40,750 nucleotides of DNA from Bacteroidota bacterium (GCA_003973485.1 QNXU01000269.1:1-40750), one strand, 5' to 3'; counted from the first letter of the stretch, positions 11,786 through 24,964 are shown. The notes: a model not told the origin generated them from the sequence alone. Numbers and translations: made by a program.

Positions 11786-12133
11786 ATGGAAAGGAGAAAA
11801 AATAAACAACAGAAATTTCATATCCGCAAGGGTGATACTGTTAAGGTTATCGCTGGTAACGCCAAAGGTAAAACTGGAACAGTATTAGAAATGATAGGCG
11901 AGAAAAATAGAGCTATCGTAGAAGGAGCTAATATTGTTACTAAGCATAATAAGCCTTCTGCCAATAGTCCTCAAGGTGGTATCGATAAAGTTGAAGCACC
12001 AATTCACATCAGTAATTTGATGTTAGTGGATCCTGCAACAGGCGATGCAACAAGAACTGGACGAAAGCTTGATGAAAACGGAAAATTGCAAAGATATTCA
12101 AAAAAAACGGGGGAGGTGATCAAAAATGGCTAA
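11786..12133 (+). CDS. rplX: 50S ribosomal protein L24
   Basis: [22 protein letters not shown]. Confidence 0.97.
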   Translation: MERRKNKQQKFHIRKGDTVKVIAGNAKGKTGTVLEMIGEKNRAIVEGANIVTKHNKPSANSPQGGIDKVEAPIHISNLMLVDPATGDATRTGRKLDENGKLQRYSKKTGEVIKNG

Positions 12134-12683
12134 TCCAAGAATAAAAGATTTATACCTGGGTGAAATAATTCCCGCTTTGAAAGAAAAGTTTCAATATAGC
12201 TCTGCAATGGAAGTTCCTAAACTCACTAAAATTGTGATTAATAAAGGAATTGGAGCAGCTACTGCTGATAAGAAATTAGTTGATACAGGTGTTGAAGAAT
12301 TGACCATGATAACTGGTCAAAAAGCTGTACCTACTTATGCTAAAAATTCAATTTCGAATTTTAAGTTAAGAGAAGGAATGCCTATAGGAGCTAAAGTTAC
12401 ACTAAGAGGAGAGAAAATGTACGAGTTTTTAGATAGATTATTATCTGTTTCATTACCTCGTGTACGTGACTTTCAAGGTGTGAAAGATAAAGGTTTTGAC
12501 GGAAGAGGTAATTATACTCTTGGTGTTAAAGAACAGATTATTTTTCCGGAAATAAGTATTGATAAAGTTTCAACAATTTCCGGTATGGATATTACATTTG
12601 TAACCACTGCAAAAACGGATGAAGAAAGTTTTGAATTATTGAAAGCTTTCGGAATGCCATTTGCCAGTAAAAACAATAAATAA
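12126..12683 (+). CDS. rplE: 50S ribosomal protein L5
   Basis: [41 protein letters not shown]...[30 protein letters not shown]. Confidence 0.99.
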   Translation: MANPRIKDLYLGEIIPALKEKFQYSSAMEVPKLTKIVINKGIGAATADKKLVDTGVEELTMITGQKAVPTYAKNSISNFKLREGMPIGAKVTLRGEKMYEFLDRLLSVSLPRVRDFQGVKDKGFDGRGNYTLGVKEQIIFPEISIDKVSTISGMDITFVTTAKTDEESFELLKAFGMPFASKNNK

Positions 12684-12685
12684 TT

Positions 12686-12955
12686 ATGGCTAGAAAAGCA
12701 GTAATTGCCAGAGAAAAGAAAAGAGAGAGATTAGTCGCTAAATATGCAGCTAAAAGAGCTGAGCTAAAAGCAAATGGTGACTATGAGGCTTTAGATAAAT
12801 TGCCAAAAAATGCATCTCCAGTAAGATTACATAACAGATGTAAATTAACTGGTCGTCCTAAAGGATATATGCGTAAATTTGGAATCTCAAGGGTAACCTT
12901 CCGTGAAATGGCTTCACAGGGAAAGATACCAGGGGTAACCAAAGCAAGTTGGTGA
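12686..12955 (+). CDS. rpsN: 30S ribosomal protein S14 (long, cysteine-less zinc-ribbon-free form)
   Basis: [21 protein letters not shown]...[29 protein letters not shown]; no CxxC pairs. Confidence 0.98.
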   Translation: MARKAVIAREKKRERLVAKYAAKRAELKANGDYEALDKLPKNASPVRLHNRCKLTGRPKGYMRKFGISRVTFREMASQGKIPGVTKASW

Positions 12956-12992
12956 TTTTTAATATTTTATTTTTATAAACAAATTAATTTCT

Positions 12993-13000
12993 TAACTTTG
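12993..13000 (+). promoter_or_regulatory. Putative -7 element (TAACTTTG) upstream of rpsH
   Basis: TAACTTTGCACGCCT in the ~90-bp AT-rich rpsN-rpsH gap, matches TAnnTTTG; no clear -33 TTTG. Confidence 0.5.
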
Positions 13001-13046
13001 CACGCCTGTTTCGGCAGAGCAACTAGAAATTATAATTAATTAAGAG

Positions 13047-13445
13047 ATGGTAACTGATCCAATAGCTGATTTTCTTACAAGGGTTCGTAATGCTATTAAA
13101 GCAAATCACCGAATCGTAGAAGTACCGGCATCAAACTTGAAAAAAAGTATGACCAAAGTACTTCATGAAAAAGGTTATATCCTGAATTATAAATTCGAGG
13201 AAGATAACGGACAAGGTAATATTAAGATTGCTTTGAAATATGATCCTGAAACAAAAACTCCAGCTATTTCAAACTTGGAGAGAGTTTCAAAACCAGGGTT
13301 GAGAAAATACTCTGATTCTGAAAACTTGCCGAGAGTTTTAAATGGTTTAGGTGTTGCTATAATGTCAACGTCTAAAGGAGTTATCACTGATAAAGAAGCA
13401 AGAACGCTTAAAGTTGGTGGTGAAGTATTGTGCTACGTATATTAA
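13047..13445 (+). CDS. rpsH: 30S ribosomal protein S8
   Basis: [27 protein letters not shown]...[17 protein letters not shown]. Confidence 0.99.
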   Translation: MVTDPIADFLTRVRNAIKANHRIVEVPASNLKKSMTKVLHEKGYILNYKFEEDNGQGNIKIALKYDPETKTPAISNLERVSKPGLRKYSDSENLPRVLNGLGVAIMSTSKGVITDKEARTLKVGGEVLCYVY

Positions 13446-13454
13446 AGAATAGAA

Positions 13455-14009
13455 ATGTCACGAATAGGTAAAAGTCTTATAAATCTACCTCAAGATGTAA
13501 CGCTTGAAATTACTAAGGATAACTTAGTAACAGTAAAGGGATCTAAAGGTACTTTAACGCAGCAAGTTGATACTGCTATTTCTGTTAAAAATACTGATGG
13601 GGTAGTACAACTAGAGAGAGCTACAGAATCTAAAAGACATAAAGCAATGCATGGTTTATACAGAGCTTTATTAAATAATATGGTTACTGGAGTTTCTGAA
13701 GGTTACAAAAAACAATTAGAACTTGTAGGTGTAGGTTATAAAGCTACTGTACAAGGTAATATACTAGAATTAAACGTAGGTTATTCTCACAGTATATTTT
13801 TAGGGTTACCTGAGGAAGTAAAGGCTTCTGCAGAAACGGTTAAAGGTCAAAATCCTATCGTTACTTTAGAAAGCTTTGATAAACAATTAATTGGACAAGT
13901 AGCTGCAAAAATCAAGTCCTTACGTACTGTTGAACCGTACAAAGGAAAAGGAATTAGATTTGTGGGTGAACAAGTTAGACGTAAAGCAGGTAAAACTGCC
14001 GCTAAATAA
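13455..14009 (+). CDS. rplF: 50S ribosomal protein L6
   Basis: [19 protein letters not shown]...[23 protein letters not shown]. Confidence 0.99.
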   Translation: MSRIGKSLINLPQDVTLEITKDNLVTVKGSKGTLTQQVDTAISVKNTDGVVQLERATESKRHKAMHGLYRALLNNMVTGVSEGYKKQLELVGVGYKATVQGNILELNVGYSHSIFLGLPEEVKASAETVKGQNPIVTLESFDKQLIGQVAAKIKSLRTVEPYKGKGIRFVGEQVRRKAGKTAAK

Positions 14010-14017
14010 TATTTAAA

Positions 14018-14368
14018 ATGGCTATTAGTAAACAAGATAGACGAGCTCGAATTAAATTAGGAATTCGTAGAAAGATTTCCGGAACTGCTGAAACACCTCG
14101 TTTGACGGTATTTAAAAGTAACCGTGCCATTTATGCACAAGTAATTGATGATCTTAAAGGACATACTTTAGTTGCTGCAAATTCATTAGAATTAGGCGCT
14201 AAAAGTAATGCAGACATCGATACAGCTTCTAAAGTTGGTGAAACTTTAGCTGAAAGAGCAAAAGAAGCTGGTATCAAATCAATTGTATTTGATAGAGGTG
14301 GTTACAGGTTCCATGGTAGAGTAAAAGCATTGGCTGACGGTGCTCGTAAAGGTGGCTTAAAATTCTAA
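14018..14368 (+). CDS. rplR: 50S ribosomal protein L18
   Basis: [36 protein letters not shown]...[27 protein letters not shown]. Confidence 0.99.
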   Translation: MAISKQDRRARIKLGIRRKISGTAETPRLTVFKSNRAIYAQVIDDLKGHTLVAANSLELGAKSNADIDTASKVGETLAERAKEAGIKSIVFDRGGYRFHGRVKALADGARKGGLKF

Positions 14369-14372
14369 AAAT

Positions 14373-14891
14373 ATGTCTCAGAGTAATATAAAATCTGTTA
14401 GAGCAAGCGAAATCGAACTGAAGGAGAAAGTAGTAGCCATCAAAAGGGTTGCTAAAGTTGTAAAGGGAGGTAGAAGATTTAGTTTCTCTGCAATCGTAGT
14501 TGTGGGAGATGGTAATGGTGTTGTTGGTTATGGATTGGGTAAAGCCAATGAAGTAACTGATGCAATTACTAAAGGAATTGACGATGCTAAAAAGAATTTG
14601 GTAAAAGTGCCTATTCTTAAAGGTACTGTTCCTCACGAACAAATTGGTAAATATAGTGGTGGTTTCGTATTAGTGAAACCTGCTTCTCCAGGTACTGGTG
14701 TAATTGCAGGTGGTGCAATGCGTGCTGTTTTTGAAAGTGCTGGTGTGCATAACGTTTTAGCTAAGTCTAAAGGTTCTTCAAACCCACATAACGTAGTTAA
14801 GGCTACATTTGATGCGCTACTTAAATTAAGAGATCCTTATACAGTAGCGAAAGATAGAGGAATTGCACTTTCTAATGTATTTAATGGTTAA
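14373..14891 (+). CDS. rpsE: 30S ribosomal protein S5
   Basis: [46 protein letters not shown]. Confidence 0.99.
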   Translation: MSQSNIKSVRASEIELKEKVVAIKRVAKVVKGGRRFSFSAIVVVGDGNGVVGYGLGKANEVTDAITKGIDDAKKNLVKVPILKGTVPHEQIGKYSGGFVLVKPASPGTGVIAGGAMRAVFESAGVHNVLAKSKGSSNPHNVVKATFDALLKLRDPYTVAKDRGIALSNVFNG

Positions 14892-14896
14892 TTACG

Positions 14897-15079
14897 ATGG
14901 CTAAGAAAATTAAAGTAACACAAACAAGAAGTGTAATAGGTAGACCAAAAGACCAAAAGTTAACAATTCAAGCTTTAGGTTTAGGTAGAATTAATAAAAC
15001 TGTGACTAAAGAATCAACTCCTCAAATTGAAGGTATGTTGAGAAAAGTAGATCACTTAGTTAATGTAACTGAAGGATAA
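14897..15079 (+). CDS. rpmD: 50S ribosomal protein L30
   Basis: [34 protein letters not shown]. Confidence 0.98.
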   Translation: MAKKIKVTQTRSVIGRPKDQKLTIQALGLGRINKTVTKESTPQIEGMLRKVDHLVNVTEG

Positions 15080-15080
15080 G

Positions 15081-15527
15081 ATGAAATTACATACATTAAA
15101 ACCAGCAGAAGGTTCTATTAAAAATAGAAAGCGTATTGGTAGAGGACAGGGTTCTGGTGCTGCCGGTACTGCAGGAAGAGGTCATAAAGGAGCTAAATCT
15201 AGAAGTGGATATTCTTCAAAACAAGGTTTTGAAGGTGGTCAAATGCCATTACAAAGAAGAGTCCCTAAATTTGGTTTCAATAATATCAATAGAGTAAGCT
15301 ACAAAGCTATCAACTTAAGTGATCTTCAAACTCTTCAAGAGAAGTATAGTGTTGACACTATTGATTTAGATTTATTGAAAAGCAAAGGACTTGTTGCTAA
15401 AAATGACTTGGTTAAAATTTTAGGAAACGGAACCTTAAAAGCAAAATTGAATGTTACTGCTAATGCATTTTCAAAAACTGCATTAGAAGCAATCGAGAAA
15501 GCTGGAGGAACTGCATCAAAAATATAA
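15081..15527 (+). CDS. rplO: 50S ribosomal protein L15
   Basis: MKLHTLKPAEGSIKNRKRIGRGQGSGAAGTAGRGHKGAKSRSG. Confidence 0.99.
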   Translation: MKLHTLKPAEGSIKNRKRIGRGQGSGAAGTAGRGHKGAKSRSGYSSKQGFEGGQMPLQRRVPKFGFNNINRVSYKAINLSDLQTLQEKYSVDTIDLDLLKSKGLVAKNDLVKILGNGTLKAKLNVTANAFSKTALEAIEKAGGTASKI

Positions 15528-15528
15528 T

Positions 15529-16848
15529 ATGAATCGTTTTTTTTCTACCATAAAGAATATATTCTCTATTGAAGAGCTTAGAGATAGAATTTTAAACACC
15601 ATTGGGTTTTTAATTATTTTCCGTTTAGGCTCTTTTGTAGTTTTACCAGGAGTTGATCCTTCTAAATTATCAGGGGATGCTCAAGGTATATTCGGTCTTT
15701 TAGATACCATTTTAGGTGGAGCATTTTCTAATGCATCCATCTTTGCGTTAGGTATTATGCCTTATATTTCTGCAAGTATTGTTATTCAACTTTTAACAGT
15801 TGCTGTACCATACTTCCAGAAGATGCAAAAAGAGGGAGAATCAGGTAGAAAGAAAATTACTCAAATAACTAGAGTATTGACCATTGCTATCACTTTCGTT
15901 CAAGGTGTTAGTTATGTTGCCGGAACTATTCCAAGTGAAGCAATTATGATGAGTCAAACATTTTTTACTTTTACATCAGTAATTGTTTTAACTGCAGGTA
16001 CAATCTTTTGTATGTGGTTAGGAGAAAAAATTACTGATAAAGGTATAGGGAACGGTATTTCTATGTTGATTATGATAGGAATTATCTCACGTTTTCCAGG
16101 ATCAATTGTTGCTGAAGCAATTTCTTTAGGAATGAGTGGTTTGTTGTTCTTTATACTTGAAATTGTAGCATTGTTTTTTGTAGTAATGGTAACAGTAATG
16201 TTAGTTCAAGCTACGAGAAGAATACCAGTTCAATATGCTAAACAGGTTGTAGGAGGAAGAGTTTATGGCGGACAACGTCAGTATATTCCTTTAAAAGTAA
16301 ATGCATCTGGTGTAATGCCGATTATATTTGCACAATCATTAATGTTCCTTCCTGCTTTGTTAGCTAATTTATGGGCAGAAGATAGTGATACTGCTGCTTA
16401 TATTGGAAATGTATTTTCAGACTTCCAAAGCTGGCAATACAATTTAACATTTGCATTATTAATCATAATATTTACCTTTTTATATACTGCCATCACGATT
16501 AATCCTAGTCAAATTGCAGATGATATGAAAAGAAATGGTGGTTTCGTACCAGGTATTAAACCAGGGAAAGAAACTTCAGATTTTATAGATAATATTTTAA
16601 CTAAAATTACTTTACCAGGTTCAATTTACTTAGCAATAATTGCAATTTTACCTGCCTTTGTTGCTAGAGCCGGAGTAGGAACTCAATTCTCTCAATTCTT
16701 TGGTGGTACATCCCTAATCATTATGGTTGGTGTAATTTTGGATACTTTACAACAAATTGAGAGTTATTTATTGATGCGTCATTATGAAGGAATGATGAAA
16801 TCAGGTAAAGTAAAAGGTAGTTCATCACAAAGAACAGCAGTAGCTTAA
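15529..16848 (+). CDS. secY: Preprotein translocase subunit SecY
   Basis: 439 aa multi-TM; RILNTIGFLIIFRLGSFVVLPGVD, KGIGNGISMLIMIGII, YITINPSQIADDMKRNGGFVPGIKPGKET-like. Confidence 0.99.
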   Translation: MNRFFSTIKNIFSIEELRDRILNTIGFLIIFRLGSFVVLPGVDPSKLSGDAQGIFGLLDTILGGAFSNASIFALGIMPYISASIVIQLLTVAVPYFQKMQKEGESGRKKITQITRVLTIAITFVQGVSYVAGTIPSEAIMMSQTFFTFTSVIVLTAGTIFCMWLGEKITDKGIGNGISMLIMIGIISRFPGSIVAEAISLGMSGLLFFILEIVALFFVVMVTVMLVQATRRIPVQYAKQVVGGRVYGGQRQYIPLKVNASGVMPIIFAQSLMFLPALLANLWAEDSDTAAYIGNVFSDFQSWQYNLTFALLIIIFTFLYTAITINPSQIADDMKRNGGFVPGIKPGKETSDFIDNILTKITLPGSIYLAIIAILPAFVARAGVGTQFSQFFGGTSLIIMVGVILDTLQQIESYLLMRHYEGMMKSGKVKGSSSQRTAVA

Positions 16849-16857
16849 TTAATAATT

Positions 16858-17076
16858 ATGGCAAAACAAAGTTCAATAGAGCAAGATGGAACAATAACAG
16901 AAGCATTATCAAATGCAATGTTTCGTGTAGAATTAAGTAATGGTCATGAGGTCATAGCTCATATTTCAGGGAAGATGAGAATGAATTATATTAAAATTCT
17001 TCCTGGAGATAAAGTTAAGCTTGAGATGTCTCCTTATGATTTAACAAAAGGTAGAATAGTATACAGGTACAAATAA
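16858..17076 (+). CDS. infA: Translation initiation factor IF-1
   Basis: [72 protein letters not shown]. Confidence 0.98.
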   Translation: MAKQSSIEQDGTITEALSNAMFRVELSNGHEVIAHISGKMRMNYIKILPGDKVKLEMSPYDLTKGRIVYRYK

Positions 17077-17083
17077 AAAGATT

Positions 17084-17200
17084 ATGAAAGTTAAAGCTTC
17101 AATCAAAAAGAGAAGTGTTGATTGTAAAGTAGTCCGAAGAAACGGTAAGCTTTATGTGATCAACAAGAAGAATCCACGTTTCAAACAAAGACAAGGGTAA
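17084..17200 (+). CDS. rpmJ: 50S ribosomal protein L36 (not in the supplied ORF track)
   Basis: Manual translation: [38 protein letters not shown]; between infA and rpsM. Confidence 0.97.
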   Translation: MKVKASIKKRSVDCKVVRRNGKLYVINKKNPRFKQRQG

Positions 17201-17202
17201 TT

Positions 17203-17580
17203 ATGGCAAGAGTTTCCGGAGTAGATATTCCTGATAATAAAAGGGGAGTTATATCATTGACCTACATATTTGGTCTTGGTAGAAGTTCATCAGCAAAGAT
17301 TTTAGAAATGGCTGGTGTTGACGCTGATAAAAAAGTAAGTGATTGGACTGATGACGAAGCAAATAGCATTAGAACAGTCATTAGTGAAAACTTCAAAACA
17401 GAAGGTGTTTTAAAATCTGAGGTTCAAATGAGCATCAAAAGATTATTGGATATCGGATGTTATAGAGGTTTACGTCACAGAAAGGGGCTTCCATTAAGAG
17501 GGCAGAGAACAAAAAATAACTCTCGTACTCGTAAAGGAAAAAGGAAGACTATTGCAAATAAAAAGAAAGCTACTAAGTAA
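17203..17580 (+). CDS. rpsM: 30S ribosomal protein S13
   Basis: [33 protein letters not shown]...[28 protein letters not shown]. Confidence 0.99.
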   Translation: MARVSGVDIPDNKRGVISLTYIFGLGRSSSAKILEMAGVDADKKVSDWTDDEANSIRTVISENFKTEGVLKSEVQMSIKRLLDIGCYRGLRHRKGLPLRGQRTKNNSRTRKGKRKTIANKKKATK

Positions 17581-17590
17581 TCATTAGATC

Positions 17591-17983
17591 ATGGCTCAAA
17601 AGAGAAAAGATAAAGCTAAAAAAAGAGTTGTTAATGTTGAAGCTATCGGACAAGCACACATCAGAGCTTCGTTCAATAACATCATCATTTCATTAACAAA
17701 CTCTACAGGTCAAGTTATTTCCTGGGCATCAGCCGGAAAAATGGGATTTAAGGGTTCTAAAAAGAACACTCCTTATGCTGGACAAGTTGCAGCTCAAAAT
17801 GCTGCACAGACTGCCTATGATTTAGGTCTAAGGAAAGTTGAAGTATATGTAAAAGGACCTGGAGCAGGGAGAGATTCTGCAATCAGAACTATACAAAATA
17901 CAGGTATTGAAGTAACGGTGATTAAAGATGTTACTCCATTACCACATAATGGATGTCGTCCACCTAAAAGACGTAGGGTTTAA
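17591..17983 (+). CDS. rpsK: 30S ribosomal protein S11
   Basis: [46 protein letters not shown]...[13 protein letters not shown]. Confidence 0.99.
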   Translation: MAQKRKDKAKKRVVNVEAIGQAHIRASFNNIIISLTNSTGQVISWASAGKMGFKGSKKNTPYAGQVAAQNAAQTAYDLGLRKVEVYVKGPGAGRDSAIRTIQNTGIEVTVIKDVTPLPHNGCRPPKRRRV

Positions 17984-18008
17984 TTCATCGCTTAAGTAAT
18001 TAAAGAAA

Positions 18009-18614
18009 ATGGCTAGATATAAAGGACCAAAATCCAAAATAGCAAGAAGGTTTAACGAACCAATTTTTGGTGCAAGTAAAGCATTATCCAAAAAAGCTTA
18101 TCCTCCTGGGCAACATGGCAGAGGAAGACGAAGAAAACAGTCTGAATATGCTATACAGCTTATGGAAAAGCAAAAGGCTAAATACACTTATGGTGTATTA
18201 GAAAAGCAATTTGCTAATTTGTTTGATAAGGCTTCCAGAAAGAAAGGTATTACCGGTGAGGTTTTACTTCAATTATTGGAAAGCAGATTGGATAACGTAG
18301 TTTTTAGATTAGGAATTGCTCCTACTAGAAGAGCTGCTAGACAATTGGTAGGTCATAAACATATTTTGGTAAATGGTGAGATATTAAATATCCCATCTTA
18401 TCAGGTAAAAGAAAGTGATGTGATTGGTGTTAGAGAAAAATCTAAATCTTTAGAGGCCATTACTGATAGTCTTTCTTCTAATACAGCATCAAAATATTCT
18501 TGGTTAGAATTTGATAAGTCTTCAATGTCAGGAAAATTTGTAAATATTCCTCAAAGAGAAGATATTCCAGAGAATATTAATGAGCAACTAATTGTCGAGT
18601 TGTACTCAAAATAA
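18009..18614 (+). CDS. rpsD: 30S ribosomal protein S4
   Basis: [21 protein letters not shown]...[42 protein letters not shown]. Confidence 0.99.
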   Translation: MARYKGPKSKIARRFNEPIFGASKALSKKAYPPGQHGRGRRRKQSEYAIQLMEKQKAKYTYGVLEKQFANLFDKASRKKGITGEVLLQLLESRLDNVVFRLGIAPTRRAARQLVGHKHILVNGEILNIPSYQVKESDVIGVREKSKSLEAITDSLSSNTASKYSWLEFDKSSMSGKFVNIPQREDIPENINEQLIVELYSK

Positions 18615-18641
18615 ACAGTTAATTTAAAGAAATTTTATAAT

Positions 18642-19631
18642 ATGTCCATTTTAGCATTCCAAATGCCTGAAAAGGTTGCAATGGAGAAAGCAGACGATTT
18701 TCACGGGCTTTTTACATTCAAACCATTAGAAAAAGGATATGGTGTTACAGTAGGTAATGCCCTAAGAAGAATTTTGTTATCTTCACTTGAAGGTTATGCT
18801 ATAACTGGGATAAAAATTCCTGGTGTATTGCATGAGTTTTCTGCAGTTGAAGGTGTTGTGGAAGATGTTTCTGAATTAATCTTGAATCTTAAAATGGTAA
18901 GATTTAAGAAGATTGCTGAGACTGCTGACAACAAAATTAATATTTCTCTAAAAAACACTAAGGAATTCAAGGCTGGTGACATTAATAAGTTCACAACCGC
19001 TTTTGAAATCTTAAACCCAGATTTGTTGATTTGCCACATGGATGAATCAATAAATTTTGAGATAGAATTAACTATCGAAAAGGGAAGAGGATATGTTTCT
19101 TCTGAAGAAAACACATTAGTTGATCAGGTTGCAGATTATATTGCTATTGATTCTATTTTTACTCCAATTAAAAACGTTAAATACAGCGTTGAAAATACAA
19201 GGGTAGAACAAAAGACTGACTATGAGCAATTAGTTTTAGACATTGAAACTGATGGTAGTATTCATCCTGAAGTGGCTTTAAAAGGTGCTGCTAATATTTT
19301 GATCAAACACTTTATGTTGTTTTCTGACCAAAATATGGTATTGGATGCTGGCGGATCTGATGAGCCAGAAGCTGTAGATGAGGAAATGTTGCATATGCGC
19401 AAATTGCTTAAAACAGCTTTAAATGACTTAGATCTTTCCGTAAGAGCATACAATTGCTTGAAGGCTGCAGATGTTAAAACCTTAGGTGACTTAGTAGCGC
19501 TTGAAATTTCTGATATGATGAAATTTAGAAATTTCGGTAAGAAATCTTTAGCTGAATTAGAGCAATTAGTAGCTGATAAAGGTTTAACCTTTGGAATGGA
19601 TTTATCCAAATACAAACTTGACGAAGAATAA
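18642..19631 (+). CDS. rpoA: DNA-directed RNA polymerase subunit alpha
   Basis: [28 protein letters not shown]...[23 protein letters not shown] (alpha-CTD). Confidence 0.99.
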   Translation: MSILAFQMPEKVAMEKADDFHGLFTFKPLEKGYGVTVGNALRRILLSSLEGYAITGIKIPGVLHEFSAVEGVVEDVSELILNLKMVRFKKIAETADNKINISLKNTKEFKAGDINKFTTAFEILNPDLLICHMDESINFEIELTIEKGRGYVSSEENTLVDQVADYIAIDSIFTPIKNVKYSVENTRVEQKTDYEQLVLDIETDGSIHPEVALKGAANILIKHFMLFSDQNMVLDAGGSDEPEAVDEEMLHMRKLLKTALNDLDLSVRAYNCLKAADVKTLGDLVALEISDMMKFRNFGKKSLAELEQLVADKGLTFGMDLSKYKLDEE

Positions 19632-19636
19632 GGACA

Positions 19637-20269
19637 ATGAGACACGGTAAGAAATTTAATCATTTAAGTAGAACTGCTTCCCATAGAAACGCAATGTTAT
19701 CTAACATGGCAGGTTCTTTAATCCTTTCTAAAAGGATTACTACTACTGTTGCTAAAGCAAAAGCACTAAGGAAGTATGTTGAGCCTTTATTGACAAAATC
19801 AAAAGAGGATACTACTCATAACAGAAGGATTGTATTCTCCTCTTTGAAAAATAAAGAAGTTCTTAAAGAGCTTTTTGATGAGGTAGCTACTAAAATTGCT
19901 AACAGACCTGGTGGTTACACTAGAATTATCAAATTAGGATCTAGACTTGGTGATGATGCTGAAATGGCCTTGATTGAGTTAGTAGATTACAATGAGATGT
20001 TACTAGGTGGTACTGAGAAGAAAGAAAAGAAAACTACTAGAAGAAGCCGTAGAGGTGGTGGTTCTAAATCTGCTTCTGCTAAATCAGAAGGTACTGCTAC
20101 TGAAGCTAAAGAGTCTAAAGAAGAGGCTCCAAAAAAAGAAGCTAAGCAAGAGGATGCTCCAAAAGCTGAAGCTAAAAAAGCTGAACCTAAAAAAGAGGAT
20201 GCTCCTAAAGCTGAGAAAAAAGAAACAAAATCTGAAGATAAATCAGATGAGAAAAAGGGAGATGAATAG
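19637..20269 (+). CDS. rplQ: 50S ribosomal protein L17 with a long Lys/Glu/Ala-rich C-terminal extension
   Basis: [29 protein letters not shown] core; low-complexity tail [34 protein letters not shown]. Confidence 0.98.
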   Translation: MRHGKKFNHLSRTASHRNAMLSNMAGSLILSKRITTTVAKAKALRKYVEPLLTKSKEDTTHNRRIVFSSLKNKEVLKELFDEVATKIANRPGGYTRIIKLGSRLGDDAEMALIELVDYNEMLLGGTEKKEKKTTRRSRRGGGSKSASAKSEGTATEAKESKEEAPKKEAKQEDAPKAEAKKAEPKKEDAPKAEKKETKSEDKSDEKKGDE

Positions 20270-20292
20270 TCTTTCTACTAATAGATTTAATA

Positions 20293-20330
20293 AAAGGGAT
20301 TGGATATTTATTCAATCCCTTTTTTTTTAT
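20293..20330 (+). terminator. Rho-independent terminator after rplQ
   Basis: AAAGGGATTG-gatatttatt-CAATCCCTTT followed by a T-tract. Confidence 0.8.
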
Positions 20331-20331
20331 T

Positions 20332-20339
20332 TATTTTTG
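20332..20339 (+). promoter_or_regulatory. Putative -7 element (TATTTTTG) for carA
   Basis: TAnnTTTG match just downstream of the rplQ terminator; -33 not clear. Confidence 0.4.
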
Positions 20340-20390
20340 TCTCAATTTAAATAAAGCTCCTTTTCATTTTCAATTTCAGAATAAGATCTG

Positions 20391-22767
<2,377 letters not shown>

Positions 22768-22786
22768 AATATTATATTTTCAATTA

Positions 22787-22822
22787 AAGGCTATTGGTGA
22801 TTTCGCCAATAGCCTTTTTTAC
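22787..22822 (+). terminator. Rho-independent terminator after eno
   Basis: AAGGCTATTGG-tgatttcg-CCAATAGCCTT + T6. Confidence 0.85.
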
Positions 22823-22870
22823 TTTTAGGCGAAATCATTTTTTTATATTACTTTTAATGTATCAATAGCA

Positions 22871-23170
22871 ATGAGTTTCATGGATAGGATTCCGAAAATA
22901 TTTAAGAATTTTTATTTCATAGCAGCATCAGTATTTCTGCTTTGGATGTTGTTCATTGATGGCAATGACTTGATTTCTCAATGGAGACTTGCCTCCAAAT
23001 ACAATGATTTACTTAAGGAAAAGGAATATTATCAAGAGAAAATCAAGGAAGTGGAATTGGATAGGGAAGGATTGATGAGCGATGATGAATTGTTAGAAAA
23101 ATTTGCTAGAGAAAGATACTTAATGAAAAAAGAATCTGAAGACCTTTTCGTTATTGTTGAAAAAGAATAA
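22871..23170 (+). CDS. Septum formation initiator family protein (FtsB/DivIC-like)
   Basis: 99 aa, one N-terminal TM then coiled coil; EKEYYQEKIKEVELDREGLMSDDELLEKFARERYLMKKESEDLFVIVEK. Confidence 0.85.
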   Translation: MSFMDRIPKIFKNFYFIAASVFLLWMLFIDGNDLISQWRLASKYNDLLKEKEYYQEKIKEVELDREGLMSDDELLEKFARERYLMKKESEDLFVIVEKE

Positions 23171-23173
23171 ATA

Positions 23174-23725
23174 TTGAAAAAGCTCGTTGTATTTTCCTTT
23201 CTGTTTATTGGTTTGATTGCTTTCTCAAGTCAAACAGTTTCTGGCCAGAAGTATATTGATGAAAGCTCTGACTTTATGGATAGACTCTATTTTGGAGGTA
23301 ATTTTGGACTTCAGTTTGGTAGTTTTACTCATATTGAGGCATCTCCCATTGTTGGTTATATGATTAATGATAAGCTTTCAGTTGGTGTTGGAGTGATTTA
23401 TCAATATTTCAGAATTAGAGGAAATAGTCAGATTGGCGATTATGAAACCAATATCTATGGAGGTAAACTTTTCGGGCGCTATAATATCTCTCAGCAGTTA
23501 TTTGGATATACTGAATATGAGAATATTAATAGGGATTTTAGACCCACACTCTCATCTGATTTAAGTAGAATTTGGGTGCCTGCTTTATTTATTGGAGGAG
23601 GCTATTTTCAACCAATTGGCAATAATGCAGGCTTTACTGTAATGGCATTGTATAATCTGTTGCATTATCCTGGTCGCTCTCCTTATAATTCACCTTTTGT
23701 TTTTCGATTAGGATTTACTATTTAG
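23174..23725 (+). CDS. Secreted/outer-membrane beta-barrel-like protein
   Basis: Signal peptide KKLVVFSFLFIGLIAFSSQTVSGQ; aromatic/Gly-alternating strands (GGNFGLQFGSFTHIEASPIVGYMINDKLSVGVGVIYQY); TTG start. Confidence 0.65.
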   Translation: MKKLVVFSFLFIGLIAFSSQTVSGQKYIDESSDFMDRLYFGGNFGLQFGSFTHIEASPIVGYMINDKLSVGVGVIYQYFRIRGNSQIGDYETNIYGGKLFGRYNISQQLFGYTEYENINRDFRPTLSSDLSRIWVPALFIGGGYFQPIGNNAGFTVMALYNLLHYPGRSPYNSPFVFRLGFTI

Positions 23726-23848
23726 GTTCTTTAAACCACGAAAGGTAGCTAAAAGCTACTTTTAGTTTGACTCACTGATTGACACAGAACCTTTTTGAAA
23801 ATTCTACAGAATCTCAATAGTTGAAAGAAAACAGCCTTTGGCTGTCTG

Positions 23849-24964
23849 TCATATTGTATTCTTTAGATATTGAGATGAGCTAAAATAATCTTGAAATTTC
23901 AAGCCGAATTTATTTCCTATTTCACTCAGATCTTCAACTACTGCTGGCAACAAAGGTATTCCATTCACTTTCCTCTCCGTACTAATTTCCCTTTCTGGAT
24001 CTCCTGGTATCAATACTTTATCATTCTCATCAGTGGTTTCTGATTTTCTGAATGTATCAATCCAATTATCCATGTGGGATTTGAATTCATCCGCAGGACG
24101 GAAAGCATCAATTCGCATAGCGCCTAAGAAATGGCCTAATCCTTCACCTACAGGGTTCTCCTTTAAGGGCAAAAAGCTTACGAACGGAGGAGCCCAAGGC
24201 CCATAATTAGCGCCAGAGAGTACTGCTGAGAAAATATCAACTATAGAGCCGAGAATGTATCCTTTATGTCCTGAGTGCTCTCTTGATCCGCCTAAAGGAA
24301 GCATGCTTCCACCTTTCTTCAAAGCATCCACATCTGTAGTTCCTTTTCCATCTTTATCCTGCACCCAGCCCAAAGGAGCTTTTTCATTCTTTCTTTTGAG
24401 CACCTCAAGTTTGCCATTAGCTACCGTAGTAGTCGCAAAATCTGCTACATAAGGAGGTTGGTTTTTCGTGGGGATAGCAATGGAAATTGGGTTAGTACCC
24501 AATAATCTTTCCTTTGAAAAGGTAGGGGATACTAAAGGGCTTGCATTCGTCATCGACCATCCAATCATATCTTTTTCCAATGCCATCATGCTGTGGTGTC
24601 CCGCAATGCCATAATGGTTAGAATTTTTTACTGATACCCAACCGGTACCCACTTTTTCTGCCTTTTCCATGGCTATTCGCATGGCAAAAGGTGCAACCAC
24701 TAATCCTAATCCTTTATCGCCATCAATTACAGCCGTGCTGGGCGTTTCATGAACAATCTTGATATTGGGTTTTGCATTTATTCTACCTTCTTCCCATAAC
24801 CTGATATAGCCATGTAGACGAGCTACTCCGTGGGAATCAACACCGCGTAAATCAGCATTCACTAGAACTTCTGCAGCTTCCTCAGCTTCATTTGACGGAC
24901 AACCCATTTTAATGAATACATCCTTCACGAAATTTTGCAAGGCTTTGTAATCAAATAAATTCAT
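23849..24964 (-). CDS. Ldh family oxidoreductase (malate/L-lactate dehydrogenase type)
   Basis: RGVDSHGVARLHGYIRLWEEGRIN...VKNSNHYGIAGHHSMMA...LLGTNPISIAIPT. Confidence 0.92.
   Translation of the reverse strand: MNLFDYKALQNFVKDVFIKMGCPSNEAEEAAEVLVNADLRGVDSHGVARLHGYIRLWEEGRINAKPNIKIVHETPSTAVIDGDKGLGLVVAPFAMRIAMEKAEKVGTGWVSVKNSNHYGIAGHHSMMALEKDMIGWSMTNASPLVSPTFSKERLLGTNPISIAIPTKNQPPYVADFATTTVANGKLEVLKRKNEKAPLGWVQDKDGKGTTDVDALKKGGSMLPLGGSREHSGHKGYILGSIVDIFSAVLSGANYGPWAPPFVSFLPLKENPVGEGLGHFLGAMRIDAFRPADEFKSHMDNWIDTFRKSETTDENDKVLIPGDPEREISTERKVNGIPLLPAVVEDLSEIGNKFGLKFQDYFSSSQYLKNTI

Noticed and set aside
14274-14642. 122-aa minus-strand ORF over rplR/rpsE
   Set aside because: Antisense to two essential genes with no recognisable domain.
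19262-19663. 133-aa minus-strand ORF over rpoA
   Set aside because: Antisense shadow of rpoA.
20007-20354. 115-aa + strand ORF (Leu/Lys-rich) overlapping rplQ tail
   Set aside because: Frame-shifted reading of the Lys/Glu/Ala low-complexity L17 extension; runs through the terminator.
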